Positions 34,734 through 45,222 of a DNA stretch of 64,000 nt are shown one piece after another. Origin of the DNA: Cryptomeria japonica (taxonomy: Eukaryota > Streptophyta > Pinopsida > Cupressales > Cupressaceae). The notes under the pieces were generated by a model. It was not told where the DNA came from. It ran no database searches and saw only the letters and a program-made list of their open reading frames with translations. Numbering within the stretch: position 1 is the stretch's first letter; every line of letters begins with the position of its first letter. The translations under genes were made by a program, and so were the position numbers. The stretch is from positions 690,374,083-690,438,082 of the forward strand of contig NC_081412.1 in assembly GCF_030272615.1 (NCBI RefSeq), given 5' to 3'.

Positions 34734-36007
34734 TGTAAAGCGGAAAATCGCGATCGAACCCTAGTTGCTCTCCCCTCTTCCAACTACGAGGAGAGAGAAG
34801 GGAGATCACTAGGGTTGATGGTTTTCACTTAAGGGAGAGACTTTACATTCAAAAGAGGGGTTGAAACCCACAAGATCCAATTCCACACAATGAAAGATTG
34901 GAGGCTAAATGTGTTTCAAGGGTTAAGAAAGCAAGGCTACCCTCTTTTGTAAAGAATGTTGATAGAAGAATTAAGCTAGGAATGCATATAAAGTGACAAA
35001 GATTCGCTTATAAAATGAGATAAGGATATAGGATGAAGCTGTGGACCTAGAATTAGAAGTAAAATGTCGATACGGCGCTGTCCTGCAAATTTGAGCAAAA
35101 GTTGACGGGACGATGGCGCCCGGCGTGCACGCGGTCCTCCGAAAAATCCGCGAAACGAAGGGGGATCTGCTCGTCTCTGCACAAGGATTCCAGATCTTCA
35201 ATTTCAGCCGCGTACCTGAAACCTACACACAGAAAAGCGAAGACGATTGGGGGGTTAGGGATTAGGGGTTTGCCCTTAGGTCAAACCCCGGTTTTGGAAT
35301 TAACCAAGAAATGAGAAATTGCTGTAAATGTCAATGTATGTAATGTAAAACAAGTACTAATACCTTGTTGTAAGGATGTTTGTATCCTTATGTGCGAAGG
35401 TATAGATGTTGTTGTTTGTTGTATGTTGTATGTTGTATGTAGCATGTAGTATGTGATCTCCTCTTCAATGGTTGAATCCTTGTCTTGAATGCAACACTTA
35501 GCCTTGAATGGAGACTTGAAATGATCAATTACTTGAAGGAATGCTTGAATGCTTGAATGCTTGAGTATAGTTTCCATGCTTTTTCCATCATGTCGAATGA
35601 AAGAGGAAAATGTAGTTTATATACTTGCCAATTAGGGTTAATAGATTGATTTTCCTGACCTTAGGCCGACCAAGAAAGATAATTTTCCAATTTGCAAACA
35701 TAAAGACCCGAAGTCCAAAAGAGACCGGGCCCAAAATAGGACCCAGGGACCAGGGCGCTGGGCGCCATGGTCCTGGGGGACCAGGGCGCTGGGCACCCTA
35801 GTCCTGAAGGACCAGGGCGCTGGGCGCTCTGGTCCCACCTCCCGGGACAGCAGGGTGCAAAGGAGGTTCAGGCCAGGGTGCAAGAAAATGCAGTTTTTGG
35901 TGTCATAATCAGGTTTCGGGGTCTCCATTTAGGTTCAGTGTTGCGTCACCATCGTGAAGACCCAAATGCGATCGAAATTGCAAGTGTCACAATTTTAGGA
36001 CGCTACA
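34734..36007 (-). repeat. 3' LTR of element A
   Basis: 1274 bp, + strand TGTAAAGCGG to GGACGCTACA. A TATA-like GTATATAAACT lies on the - strand at 35614-35624. It carries three copies of a 31-bp GC-rich unit where the other LTR has two. Short frames in it are not genes. Confidence 0.95.
35748..35840 (-). repeat. 31-bp minisatellite in the A LTR, three units
   Basis: Units start at 35748, 35779 and 35810, each with GACCAGGGCGCTGGGC. The 5' LTR has units at 42398 and 42429 only. The core is palindrome-like (GCGCTGGGCGC). Confidence 0.9.
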
Positions 36008-36022
36008 TTTAGCCCCCACTTT
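36008..36022 (-). promoter_or_regulatory. Polypurine tract of element A
   Basis: The - strand reads AAAGTGGGGGCTAAA and abuts the TGTAGCG start of the 3' LTR. Confidence 0.85.
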
Positions 36023-36756
36023 AGCGGGATTATAAGCGTACGCTCATACTTCCGGTAAAGTACAAGGAAACAACATTGGAAAACTTTCACCACGTCAAGG
36101 AGGCAAGATACACCAAGCCCCCAGTGGACTAAGGATCTTACGACTTCAATTGACAAAGTAAAAGGGAAGATCACGAGGGAGAACCATGACTGTCGGTAGT
36201 AAGGTTCCCTCACTATGAGTCATGTAAGAAAAATACCAAAAATTTTCAAGGCAAAGCTAAGTTCGTCAAGAAATTTTCGAGTATCTTGAAGGGATAGACA
36301 GGGTGTATGCCCCCCTACGTTAAAGCGATCGCACACGCCTCAATGGGGGTGATTGCTTTAATGTAGTGATACACATAAGAAATGAGAAAGGAAAGGAGCA
36401 CGTTATCACAAAGATTTAGCCCCCAAGTGTGAGATAAACCCAAGGATAATAGACACAAAACACAAAGCACGAGGTGACTTCGCTTTCCTCGGGGTCAGTA
36501 TGCTGTATGATAAGTCATGTATATATATCATATGTATGTATGCATAATTGTTCTTCATTCCCCAATCAAGGAAGGTCACCTAGAAGAAGGGAACACATGT
36601 GTCTTTTGAGTCAACATGAGAGAGATCAAGAGATCTCAATGCTTTGCATCGTCCTCAAGTAGACAACACTAAGGACAACAAATAGAAGAATGAGAGTAAC
36701 ATATAGAGGAAGTAACAAAAGAGAGGGGGAGAGAATCTGCTATGCTAATGAAACTA
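36023..36756 (-). other. 3' untranslated region of element A with hairpin
   Basis: No gene is seen. At about 36320-36365 TTAAAGCGATC and GATTGCTTTAA (+ strand) form an inverted repeat with a loop of about 20 bases. Confidence 0.55.
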
Positions 36757-37218
36757 GTCTAGCATGTCATCTACCCCCCGATCTTGCTGGTCAATGTTTC
36801 GGGAAGCTAGGAAACACGCTAGAGGAGGAACATCCAACACAGCAGATGGAGCTATCACAAGATCCAAACAAGGGCTATGTTCATGTTCCAAGCCACATTG
36901 TTCTTGTCTAGGAGCTAGGATAAGTGCTTTAGAAAATTCATTAGATAAATGGTTATCAATATCAACAAGTTCATATTCACTATCAGAATGAACAGGAGTA
37001 ACATTTGCATCATGAATAACAGTTTCATCTATATCATCATCAAGATTTATAAAAATAGGATCTTTGACTCGCACAGGATCAAGACCATCATGCATCTTAT
37101 GTTTAGGAGATTTCGGCTCAATCGTCGGCTGAGGAGAAAATGGAATAATGCTTGTTGAAGGTGTTTTTGGAGATTGCAAAGTTTGAAAAGCAGCTGCCTG
37201 AGCTCTAAGACGACGCTT
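36757..37218 (-). CDS. In-frame extension after the stop of the A gag frame
   Basis: Directly after the TGA that ends the long frame (37221-37219), the same frame stays open for about 154 codons to a stop near 36757. It includes FINLDDDIDETVI and NEFSKALILAPRQ, an acidic linker like that before RT in related elements. Either the TGA is a recent point change or it is read through at some rate; the sequence cannot decide. The internal ATG at 37179 is probably not a true start. Confidence 0.5.
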
Positions 37219-39966
37219 TCATTGGCGTTCACGTGCAGAATGATTTCGTCTAGTCTTAGTAGGAAGTGGAGAAGATTGAGGAGGAGGAATGTTCTCATCC
37301 TTATCACTTGGGTGTTTAGGTTGTGGTCTCTTAGGTTGAACAATAGGAGAAGAGGAAGGTCTCTTCTCTCTATAAAAAGAAGGAGGAGGAACTGCTCCAT
37401 ATAAAGGAGGAATATTCGGTTTAGGAAGGAGACCAAGCCCATCATGACGAGGGGGGATAGGTATGCTTTTAGGAAGTTTATTAATCATAGGCATAGTCAC
37501 ATCCATAGGAATGGGTTGGGAATCTTCTTGGGAAAAGACATTAGTTTTATCTTTCAAAGGAAGAACTTCCTTCTCAAGAATGATAGGAATGTCAAGTTTA
37601 GGTGTTCTAGGTTCACTTAAAGATAGGATCATATCTGTTTTCCACTTTTGATAAGATTTGAAAAGATGATCACTTCGCGGAGGAAGAGATTGGAATTGTT
37701 TAGGCCAAAAATAATCAAGAGGAATGCTAGAAGTTCTTTCAGCTAGTTTAAAGAGACTATGATTGACAGTAACAACTTCACCATTATGGGGAAATTTCAA
37801 ACACTTGTGAATAGGAGAAGCAATAGCTTTCATGGAAGATAGCCAAGGATAGCCTAGCTTCACATGAAATTGTTCGGATGATGGAATAATAGCAAAGTCC
37901 ACATCAAGGGATTTGTTATGGACCTCAATAGGTAATGTAATAGAACCAATTGCAGGAGAAGAAAATGCATCAAATAGTTTCACAACCACATTTGTTTCAT
38001 CATAAATCACTTGATTCAATTGCAAAGTAAGAAGAAACTCTTTAGTAATGACATTAACCATGCAAGAAGGATCAATAAGCACTCCATGGCAAGGTGTATT
38101 TTTTACTTTTGCAACTATATATAAAGGACCATCAGGTGCCCTGATAGTTTCACTGGAATCAAATGTGATGGAAGGTTCTTTAGGGATTTTCTTTTGCTCC
38201 ACAAAATTAATCACATTCGGAGTCATAGACATGAGATCATCAGGTGAGACAGAGGAATCAGTAGTATCAATCGCATTAGAGGTATGAGAAGGCAATGGAT
38301 CAGTAAAAATCTGAAGATTTTGGTTAGGAGGAGCTACAGATGTATTGCCTTTATCATTCACTCCAGAAACAGAAATAGTATTATTATCAATCAAATCTTG
38401 AATTTTCCCCTTTAAAGCAAAACATTTTTCAGTATCATGCCCAGGTTGACGATGAAATTGACAAAAAGATTTGTTATCAAAATAGGGTGAATTAATCTTT
38501 GCAGGATCAATTTGCCTTATAGGAGGAAGAGTAAGCACATTTTGTTCCAATAACTTATTCATAATACTATGCAATGATTCATTCAAAGGAGTAAACTTTC
38601 TTTCTCTCTTGAAAAACTTAGAAATAGGAGACACACCTGATGCTGCATTCACATTGTTGTTGATGATGTTTTCATTGAATTTAATGGACTCTCTGTTCGG
38701 TTTAAACTTCCCAAATGGTTGTTGACTACTATCACCCTTATCACTCGGAGCCATAGGATGTGATTGTTCCATTTGACTCACAGTCAGTTGATAATTGTGA
38801 AGAGTTGCGCACAACTGTTGGAAAGAAGTAAACTTAGAAAACAGGAGTTTTTCTCTAATGTCTTTTTGTAAATTAGAAATGAAGATTCTTTGAATATCAT
38901 TTTCAGGCACTAGAAAAGAAATTTGAGCATACAAATGCTTATATCTACCAATGAAATCAGTCACTTTTTCTTTAACACCTTGTTTACAATGCATTAAATC
39001 AATCAAAGTAACTTTAGGACTTATATTGTTTTGAAATTGTTGAATGAAAGCATTTGCAAGTTGTTTGAAAGAAGTAATAGAATAAGAAGGCAATGAGCAA
39101 TACCATTGTAGGGCTTTGTCTCTTAATGTTCTAGTAAACAATTTTGCAAGCAACCTTTGGTCATAAGCAAAATCAGTACATATTGTTTGAAATGTCTTAA
39201 CATGTGTTAGAGGATCACCCTTACCATTATAAAGCTCCAAATGTGGGATTTCAACATGTTTAGGGGGGATAGCTCGAACAATGTCAAGATAAAGTGGGCT
39301 CGCAACATCAAATGTGGGCACACTAAACTTAGATTGATTCATAGAGGCAATTTGTTGCTGTAAAGAAGAGACAGTTTGTGCAAGATTGTTAATGGTCGCT
39401 TCAGTCGAAGAGTTCATATTAGACGTGTTAGATTGTGATGGAGGTGTTATGTTATTGAAAGAAGGTAGAGAGTAAGGTGGTGGGACACTATGATAGTTAG
39501 TCATAGGAGATGATTGGACAGGAGGAACACTACAAGGAGGAATGGAATGGTTAAATGAATTGCCCCCTTGCGTCATGTTCATTTGTGGAGATATAAGAGG
39601 AACACTCATTGAAGGAATGAATGAAGAAGTTGGATTGAATGAAGGAAGAGGGTTGATCGAAGAAGAGGGATTGCCCCCATGACTAGTGATCATAGGAGGA
39701 ATGTCTTGTGTTGAAGTAGTCATTATGTTTGATGTAAAAATAGGTATACTAGCAATAGGAGTCGTCAAAGGAATAGAATGATTGACTTGAGTAGGAGGTT
39801 GTGTATAACCTAAAGTTTCAGCACAACTCTTCATAGGCATCACATTTGAATCCACAATGTGTGCAATACCACGCAAAATATCAATTCCATTCTTATCACT
39901 TTGAAGCATACGTTTTAGACCCTCAATTAAAGGAAGAGCTTGACTATCAGGGTATTCTTGAGACAT
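37219..39966 (-). CDS. Element A gag-like protein with protease-like domain
   Basis: A 915-codon open frame starting MSQEYPDSQALPLIEGL. Residues ~60-230 are Pro/Ser/Asn-rich. A helical block (NNLAQTVSSLQQQIASMNQS) precedes the retrotransposon gag domain (ELYNGKGDPLTHVKTFQ to about residue 390). NKSFCQFHRQPGHDTEKC is a knuckle-like CCHC near residue 520. A retropepsin-like fold follows (residues ~625-740), but its active-site loop reads VLIDPSCMVNVI instead of Asp-Thr/Ser-Gly or Asp-Gly-Gly. The rest is Pro-rich. A capsid-forming role is inferred from the gag domain; protease activity is doubtful. This is the longest intact frame in the window. Confidence 0.85.
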   Translation of the reverse strand: MSQEYPDSQALPLIEGLKRMLQSDKNGIDILRGIAHIVDSNVMPMKSCAETLGYTQPPTQVNHSIPLTTPIASIPIFTSNIMTTSTQDIPPMITSHGGNPSSSINPLPSFNPTSSFIPSMSVPLISPQMNMTQGGNSFNHSIPPCSVPPVQSSPMTNYHSVPPPYSLPSFNNITPPSQSNTSNMNSSTEATINNLAQTVSSLQQQIASMNQSKFSVPTFDVASPLYLDIVRAIPPKHVEIPHLELYNGKGDPLTHVKTFQTICTDFAYDQRLLAKLFTRTLRDKALQWYCSLPSYSITSFKQLANAFIQQFQNNISPKVTLIDLMHCKQGVKEKVTDFIGRYKHLYAQISFLVPENDIQRIFISNLQKDIREKLLFSKFTSFQQLCATLHNYQLTVSQMEQSHPMAPSDKGDSSQQPFGKFKPNRESIKFNENIINNNVNAASGVSPISKFFKRERKFTPLNESLHSIMNKLLEQNVLTLPPIRQIDPAKINSPYFDNKSFCQFHRQPGHDTEKCFALKGKIQDLIDNNTISVSGVNDKGNTSVAPPNQNLQIFTDPLPSHTSNAIDTTDSSVSPDDLMSMTPNVINFVEQKKIPKEPSITFDSSETIRAPDGPLYIVAKVKNTPCHGVLIDPSCMVNVITKEFLLTLQLNQVIYDETNVVVKLFDAFSSPAIGSITLPIEVHNKSLDVDFAIIPSSEQFHVKLGYPWLSSMKAIASPIHKCLKFPHNGEVVTVNHSLFKLAERTSSIPLDYFWPKQFQSLPPRSDHLFKSYQKWKTDMILSLSEPRTPKLDIPIILEKEVLPLKDKTNVFSQEDSQPIPMDVTMPMINKLPKSIPIPPRHDGLGLLPKPNIPPLYGAVPPPSFYREKRPSSSPIVQPKRPQPKHPSDKDENIPPPQSSPLPTKTRRNHSARERQ

Positions 39967-40199
39967 CCATTGTCAAAAATCGTCAAATTGGTTATCCAAT
40001 TTTGAAAGTTGTTCTACAGAAACCTCATGGAGAGCTTCTTCATCATTAAGAGGATTAGAGGAATTACCCATGTCCTCGTTAAAAAGGCCATTCTCAAATT
40101 AGGTTCCATCTCCTCAGTAATTAAACCTTGGAAGGACTTAATTCTAAGGCTTCGTCTAACGGGAATAGTGTAAGTAGGACTTATTGTTGTAAAACTCAT
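39967..40199 (-). pseudogene. Probable N-terminal extension of the A gag frame
   Basis: A start at 40199 (MSFTTISPTYTIPVRRSLRI) leads into an acidic stretch (NDEEALHEVSVEQLSKLDNQ) that reaches the 39966 start in frame after one frameshift and one TGA. The parental protein may therefore have begun here, making 39966 an internal Met. Confidence 0.45.
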
Positions 40200-41362
40200 G
40201 CACTAAAGAAAGAGAGAAGATTTTGAATTTTAGAGGTAGCAAATTTCAGTAAAACCAACCAATCTTCCAGATTTAAGCTGCTAAATACAATCAGGACAAT
40301 CTCCCGAAATTTCGGAAAAAAATGTCCGGGACTGTGGCGCTCGGAGTGCACGCGGTCCTCGCAACTTTTTTCGAAATTTGCAGGGATGAAAGTTATGATG
40401 ATTTTACAGCTAACCTGAAAAAATTGAGTGATTTTACGATCTGTAGATAGGCCAAATTAAAGTTGCAATCTCAAAATTGAACCCTACCAAGATTGTCGAA
40501 AAATGCAAAATTTGAATTTTGAAAAAGAGAGGGAAACTGAAATTTTGAATTTTATGATTTTAGAGGGAATACCAAAAGCAATGCAAATTTTGAAATTTGA
40601 AAATTGACTCAATTTCATGCAAAATTCACTTCTGAAAGTGGAAATCAAAGTTGTTGTAATTAAGCACTTAATTTCAAAAGTCACAAATTGCAAAAATTTG
40701 AATAAATCACTGAAATTTCGAATGAATGATAACACACTTTTCAAATTTAGGACTGTAAGAAACACAATTTTGACACAAATTTCAATTTCAACAATTTTTG
40801 AATGATTAGAAGCCTCAATCCAAGCAATCGCTAGACCAACTTTGACTGTAATTTTGAAGGTGTTAAAATTGATAAAATCAGCCAAAATTCTGGATTTTAG
40901 CAGAAAAATACAGTAAGATCTAGCTCCCGAAATTTCGAAAAAAATGTCGGGGACGATGGCGCTCGGGGTGCACACGGTCCTCACAAATTTTTTCCAAATT
41001 TTCGGGGATGAAAGATATTGTGATTTTATTGCGGAATCCAAAGTTACAGCCGATTTGGAAATGTTTTGATCAGTGAAATTGTCGGACAAAGGTTGAATCA
41101 AGAGGGTTTCAAAAATTAGGGTTTTGACACTTAACCACTTAATTTTCAAAATTAAAGCACAAATATGAATTGACAAATTGTAATAGAAGGGCAGATCTGA
41201 AACAAGCATTTAACAATTAAACATTTCACAAGTTTAATTACTTAAAAAGAAAATTTAGGGTTTTTATGCAATTAACCTCTAAAATTTTGCAAAAGATCAA
41301 ACATGGAAATGTAATCAAGGAATCCAATTTTCAGATCTAACTATGAATAATCAGAAAGGATG
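40200..41362 (-). other. Leader of element A with repeated motif
   Basis: AT-rich leader between primer site and gag. Two ~140-bp repeats (40270-40410 and 40890-41030) share CCCGAAATTTCG, GATGGCGCTCGG, GTGCAC and CGGTCCTC. A related copy lies in the LTR (41752-41820). A 241-codon sense frame (41209-40484) crosses this region. It is rich in Phe, Ile, Lys and Ser, lacks recognisable domains, and is scored as doubtful. Confidence 0.6.
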
Positions 41363-41380
41363 TTCACGTCGGGTTCACCA
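41363..41380 (-). promoter_or_regulatory. Primer binding site of element A
   Basis: The - strand reads TGGTGAACCCGACGTGAA, three bases from the 5' LTR. It is identical or nearly so to the primer sites of element D. Confidence 0.75.
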
Positions 41381-41383
41381 AAA

Positions 41384-42626
41384 TGTAAAGCGGAAAATCG
41401 CGATCGAACCCTAGTTGCTCTCCCCTCTTCCAACTCCGAGGAGAGAGAAGGGAGATCACTAGGGTTGATGGTTTTCACTTAAGGGAGAGACTTTACATTC
41501 AAAAGAGGGGTTGAAACCCACAAGATCCAATTCCACACAATGAAAGATTGGATGCTAAATGTGTTTCAAGGGTTAAGAAAGCAAGGCTACCCTCTTTTGT
41601 AAAGAATGTTGATAGAAGAATTAAGCTAGGAATGCATATAAAGTGACAAAGATTCGCTTATAAACTGAGATAAGGATATAGGATGAAGCTGCGGACCTGG
41701 AATTAGCAGTAAAATGTCGATACGGCGCTGTCCTGCAAATTTGAGCAAAAGTTGATGGGACGATGGCACCCGGCGTGCACACGGTCCTCCGAAAAATCCG
41801 CGAAACGAAGGGGGATCTATTCGTCTCTGCACAAGGATTCCAGATCTTCAATTTCAGCCGCGTACCTGCAACCTACACATAGAAAAGCGAAGATGATTGG
41901 GGGGTTAGGGATTAGGGGTTTGCCCTTAGGTCAAACCCCGGTTTTGGAATTAACCAAGAAATGAGAAATTGCTGTAAATGTCAATGTATGTAATGTAAAA
42001 CAAGTACTAATACCTTGTTGTAAGGATGTTTGTATCCTTATGTGCGAAGGTATAGATGTTGTTGTTTGTTGTATGTTGTATGTTGTATGTAGCATGTAGT
42101 ATGTGATCTCCTCTTCAATGGTTGAATCCTTGTCTTGAATGCAACACTTAGCCTTGAATGGAGACTTGAAATGATCAATTACTTGAAGGAATGCTTGAAT
42201 GCTTGAATGCTTGAGTATAGTTTCCACGCTTTTTCCATCATGTCAAATGAAAGAGGAAAATGTAGTTTATATACTTGCTAATTAGGGTTAATAGACTGAT
42301 TTTCCCGACCTTAGGCCGACCAAGAAAGATAATTTTCCAATTTGCAAACATAAAGACCCGAAGTCCAAAAGAGACCGGGCCCAAAATAGGACCCAGGGAC
42401 CAGGGCGCTGGGCGCCATGGTCCTGGGGGACCAGGGCGCTGGGCGCTCTGGTCCCACCTCCCGGGATAGTAGGGTGCAAAGGAGGTTCAGGCCAGGGTGC
42501 AAGAAAATGCAGTTTTTGGTGTCATAATCAAGTTTCGGGGTCTCCATTCAGGTTCAGTGTTGCGTCACCATCGTGAAGACCCAAATGCGGTCGAAATTGC
42601 AAGTGTCGCAATTTTAGGACGCTACA
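41384..42626 (-). repeat. 5' LTR of element A
   Basis: 1243 bp, + strand TGTAAAGCGG to GGACGCTACA, with TATA-like GTATATAAACT on the - strand at 42264-42274. It should drive the element's transcript. Confidence 0.95.
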
Positions 42627-42631
42627 CATCC

Positions 42632-43799
42632 ATAATAAATCAGCTCGTATCTGTGGCTAAGGAAAATTCTATGTCTAGTAATGGGTGTGGAACCGAGCGA
42701 GTTTCTTCCAGTTTTGTTTAGTCTATACGCGCACAATCCGCAATAAAACAACATCTGCATCACCAATCCATAATAAAGTTTCATCTTCTCCGCAATAAAG
42801 TATTAGTTTCAGATGAGACACAATAGCAACAATGGGCTTCAACAAATCAAATATTTCAACAGACTTAGACAACATTATGGTTCAGTGCTATCTATCCGTT
42901 TGTGAAAGTAAACATTGTGACCACAATCAAATTGACTTATACAAGTGACAAGAGACACTAAACTTGAGGACTACATTGGATGTTGGCATCGAGTCTTGGT
43001 TTTCTTTTGATTTTGTCTTTTTGGTGACATGTCTTTTAGCTTTTCCAGGATGTCTTTGACTAGAAAGGCGAGGATGGGATATCGTCGCCTATTTTTCTTT
43101 TGTTGTCTGCAGATTCTCTCTTAGTAATGCTATGACTTGTCCAATGATATGAGGACACTGAGAGTCTAGTGTGAACTGGGGCATTCCTTGTTTGCAACTG
43201 TCTTATCTCCATTCAAATAGGTACAATGACTTTCTAGGTTGAACATATGCCTCGATTGTCATAACCTACTTGCCATAATAAAGCTCAGTGATGATAACGC
43301 ACAAGAAGCTTTTTCACTTCCATATCTTCTATCTTCCATCCCCATTTCTTGATTGACTTCCATCATCCTTCTTGAGTCCGCATAATCTACTATCACATGA
43401 CTGAGTATAATGACACGCCAAAAATATTTTCATTTCATGTAGTTGTACCTGCATTACCATGCATAAGCATTTCATACATACATATAGATATCACAATTAC
43501 AATCGCATCACATCCTACACACAACACATGTTAGCACATTTTACATTCTCAGCACGTAAATAGTTATTTGCATCATCATATCCATCTGCATTTCATACAT
43601 TCACATTCACATATGCATATCATATAAAACATAAAAGAACAAAAAACATTGTATTTCATCATATACATATTTGCATCCATATCATAAGCATCACATAAAA
43701 CATACATCATGAAACATCTCATCACATAGGTACACATGCATATAGCTGCCGCAAAGATGAATCATCTCATATATATAATCATAAGTGTCATGATACAAT
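42632..43799 (+). other. 3' region of element B, noncoding part
   Basis: Continues element B after the A insertion. It has CATA/ACAT-rich stretches near 43430-43790. No gene is seen on either strand. Confidence 0.6.
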
Positions 43800-45222
43800 G
43801 ATGTCAAAATCATATGGCTACAATCACTCGAAGGTGTCTACATCATCATACAAAATGGTACAAATTGATACATAGGGAGCCCTCTAAGGCTATGATGAAC
43901 TCCCTCCCTTGGAGCCACCTAGCCTTGATGGAGTCTGAGCCCTGGAAGGACCCACCCCAAGATCATCTCTCATGGCCCCTGTGTCCTCCGCAGCCACCCC
44001 TCATGTCGCCCTATCCAGACAGAGGAACCCACTGATCACTCCTCCTAACACTATTGGTAGTGCTAGTCCTGTTGCTATCATGGTATCCCATGCCATGTGT
44101 CCAACTCTCATCTCCAGTTTGGGATCCTGGAAAACTCATCTTAGGGCCTCCCTATCTCCATCTCAATCATAGGGTATCATCTCCCCATCAATCGATATCC
44201 TCAGTATCCTGTAAACATCCTCCAAGGTGACTGTCATCTCACCCATCGACAAATAAAAACTACAAGTCTCTGAGTGCCATCTCTCAGCCAGTGCAGTCAG
44301 CAATCCCATGTTCACCTAAAACTCAAGCACATACAGAATAAATCACAGGCCCATAGCCTGAACCGCTGCTCTCTCCTCAACTGTCAGCTCTGGTTGTAAC
44401 CTCTGAGTCGATGGGAATCTCTCCCATGACTCTAGCATAGGTAAGTACTCCTGCAGTCAAGCAAATCAATTATGTCAGTCAAAGTAACACTCACTGTTAA
44501 TCACAAAGTGTTGCTATCTATCCTAGTGACATTCACTGTTCATCACAAAGTGTTGCTATCTATCCTAATGACACTCACTGTTCATCACAAAGTGTTGCTA
44601 TCTATCCTAGTGACACTCACTATTCATCACAACATGTTGCTATTTATCCTAGTGGTACTCACTGTTCATCACAAAGTACTACGTGTTTTTGCACTCCCTA
44701 TTCATCACAAAGTACTACGTGTTTTTGCACTCCCTATTCATCACAAAGTGTTGCTTCTATCCTAGTGGTACTCCCTGTTCATCACAAAGTGTTGCTCATA
44801 TTTGCACTCCCTATTCATCACAAAGTGTTGCTCCTATCGGTACTCCCTGTTCATCACAAAGTGCCTCAATCTATCCTATCCTAGGGCCTCTGCTTGAGTG
44901 TATCCTCTCAGCAACTTATCCAATCGACAACGTATGTTCATTACATAACTGCTGATTTGGCCTAGAAGACATAAATGCCTTTCATTACATAAACACACTT
45001 ACATATTGCACAGATGCACCTAGCACAAACACAGACGAGATTAGCATTTTTTTATATTTTTTGACATTATCCTAAAGCACATTTATTGCACTATCTGAGA
45101 TGCATTAATGGCAACATTTATTGCAACAAAGTACAAGGAGGTTTTGTGGTACTTACTGGCTCTCTTGCCTCTGTTGGCCTCTGAAATCAGCGAACGCGAT
45201 CGAATCTGTGAACCAATGCCAT
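43800..45222 (-). pseudogene. Antisense PMD gene remnant in element B
   Basis: On the - strand an ATG at 45222 opens a short exon with a donor-like site near 45165. After an intron-like gap containing tandem repeats, the PMD N-terminal block appears near 44190-44290 (RWHSETCSFYLSMGEM, VTLEDVYRILRI), with degraded sequence to about 43800. The later PMD blocks (WAWEHLP type) are not seen, so the gene is truncated. Its first exon, intron and antisense placement match the copy at 4018-5868, so the gene was part of the family before both insertions. Confidence 0.6.
44480..44870 (+). repeat. 35-39-bp tandem repeats
   Basis: About ten units share TTCATCACAAAGTGTTGCT with variable spacers (CTATCCTAGTGACACTCACT or ACTACGTGTTTTTGCACTCC). 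They lie in the probable intron of the antisense PMD gene. The Leu/His-rich frame across them is a by-product. Confidence 0.85.

Larger units (their letters stand above)
34734..42626 (-). mobile_element. Element A: gag-only LTR retrotransposon (TR-GAG type)
   Basis: A 7.9-kb element with long LTRs (1274 and 1243 bp), perfect 5-bp target duplication, primer site, polypurine tract and a single long frame. No RT, RNase H or integrase is present and no space remains for them. LTRs differ by about 25 substitutions (about 2.0%) plus one 31-bp repeat unit. Known TR-GAG elements have this design and depend on other elements for enzymes. Confidence 0.92.

Noticed and set aside
35638-35928. Frames across the GC-rich part of the A LTRs (also 42275-42550)
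   Set aside because: They cover the minisatellite and regulatory part of the LTR on both strands; no gene is expected there.
44472-44765. 97-codon + strand frame of Leu/His/Val repeats
   Set aside because: It is produced by the tandem repeat array itself; no start context, no domain, and the units vary in length.
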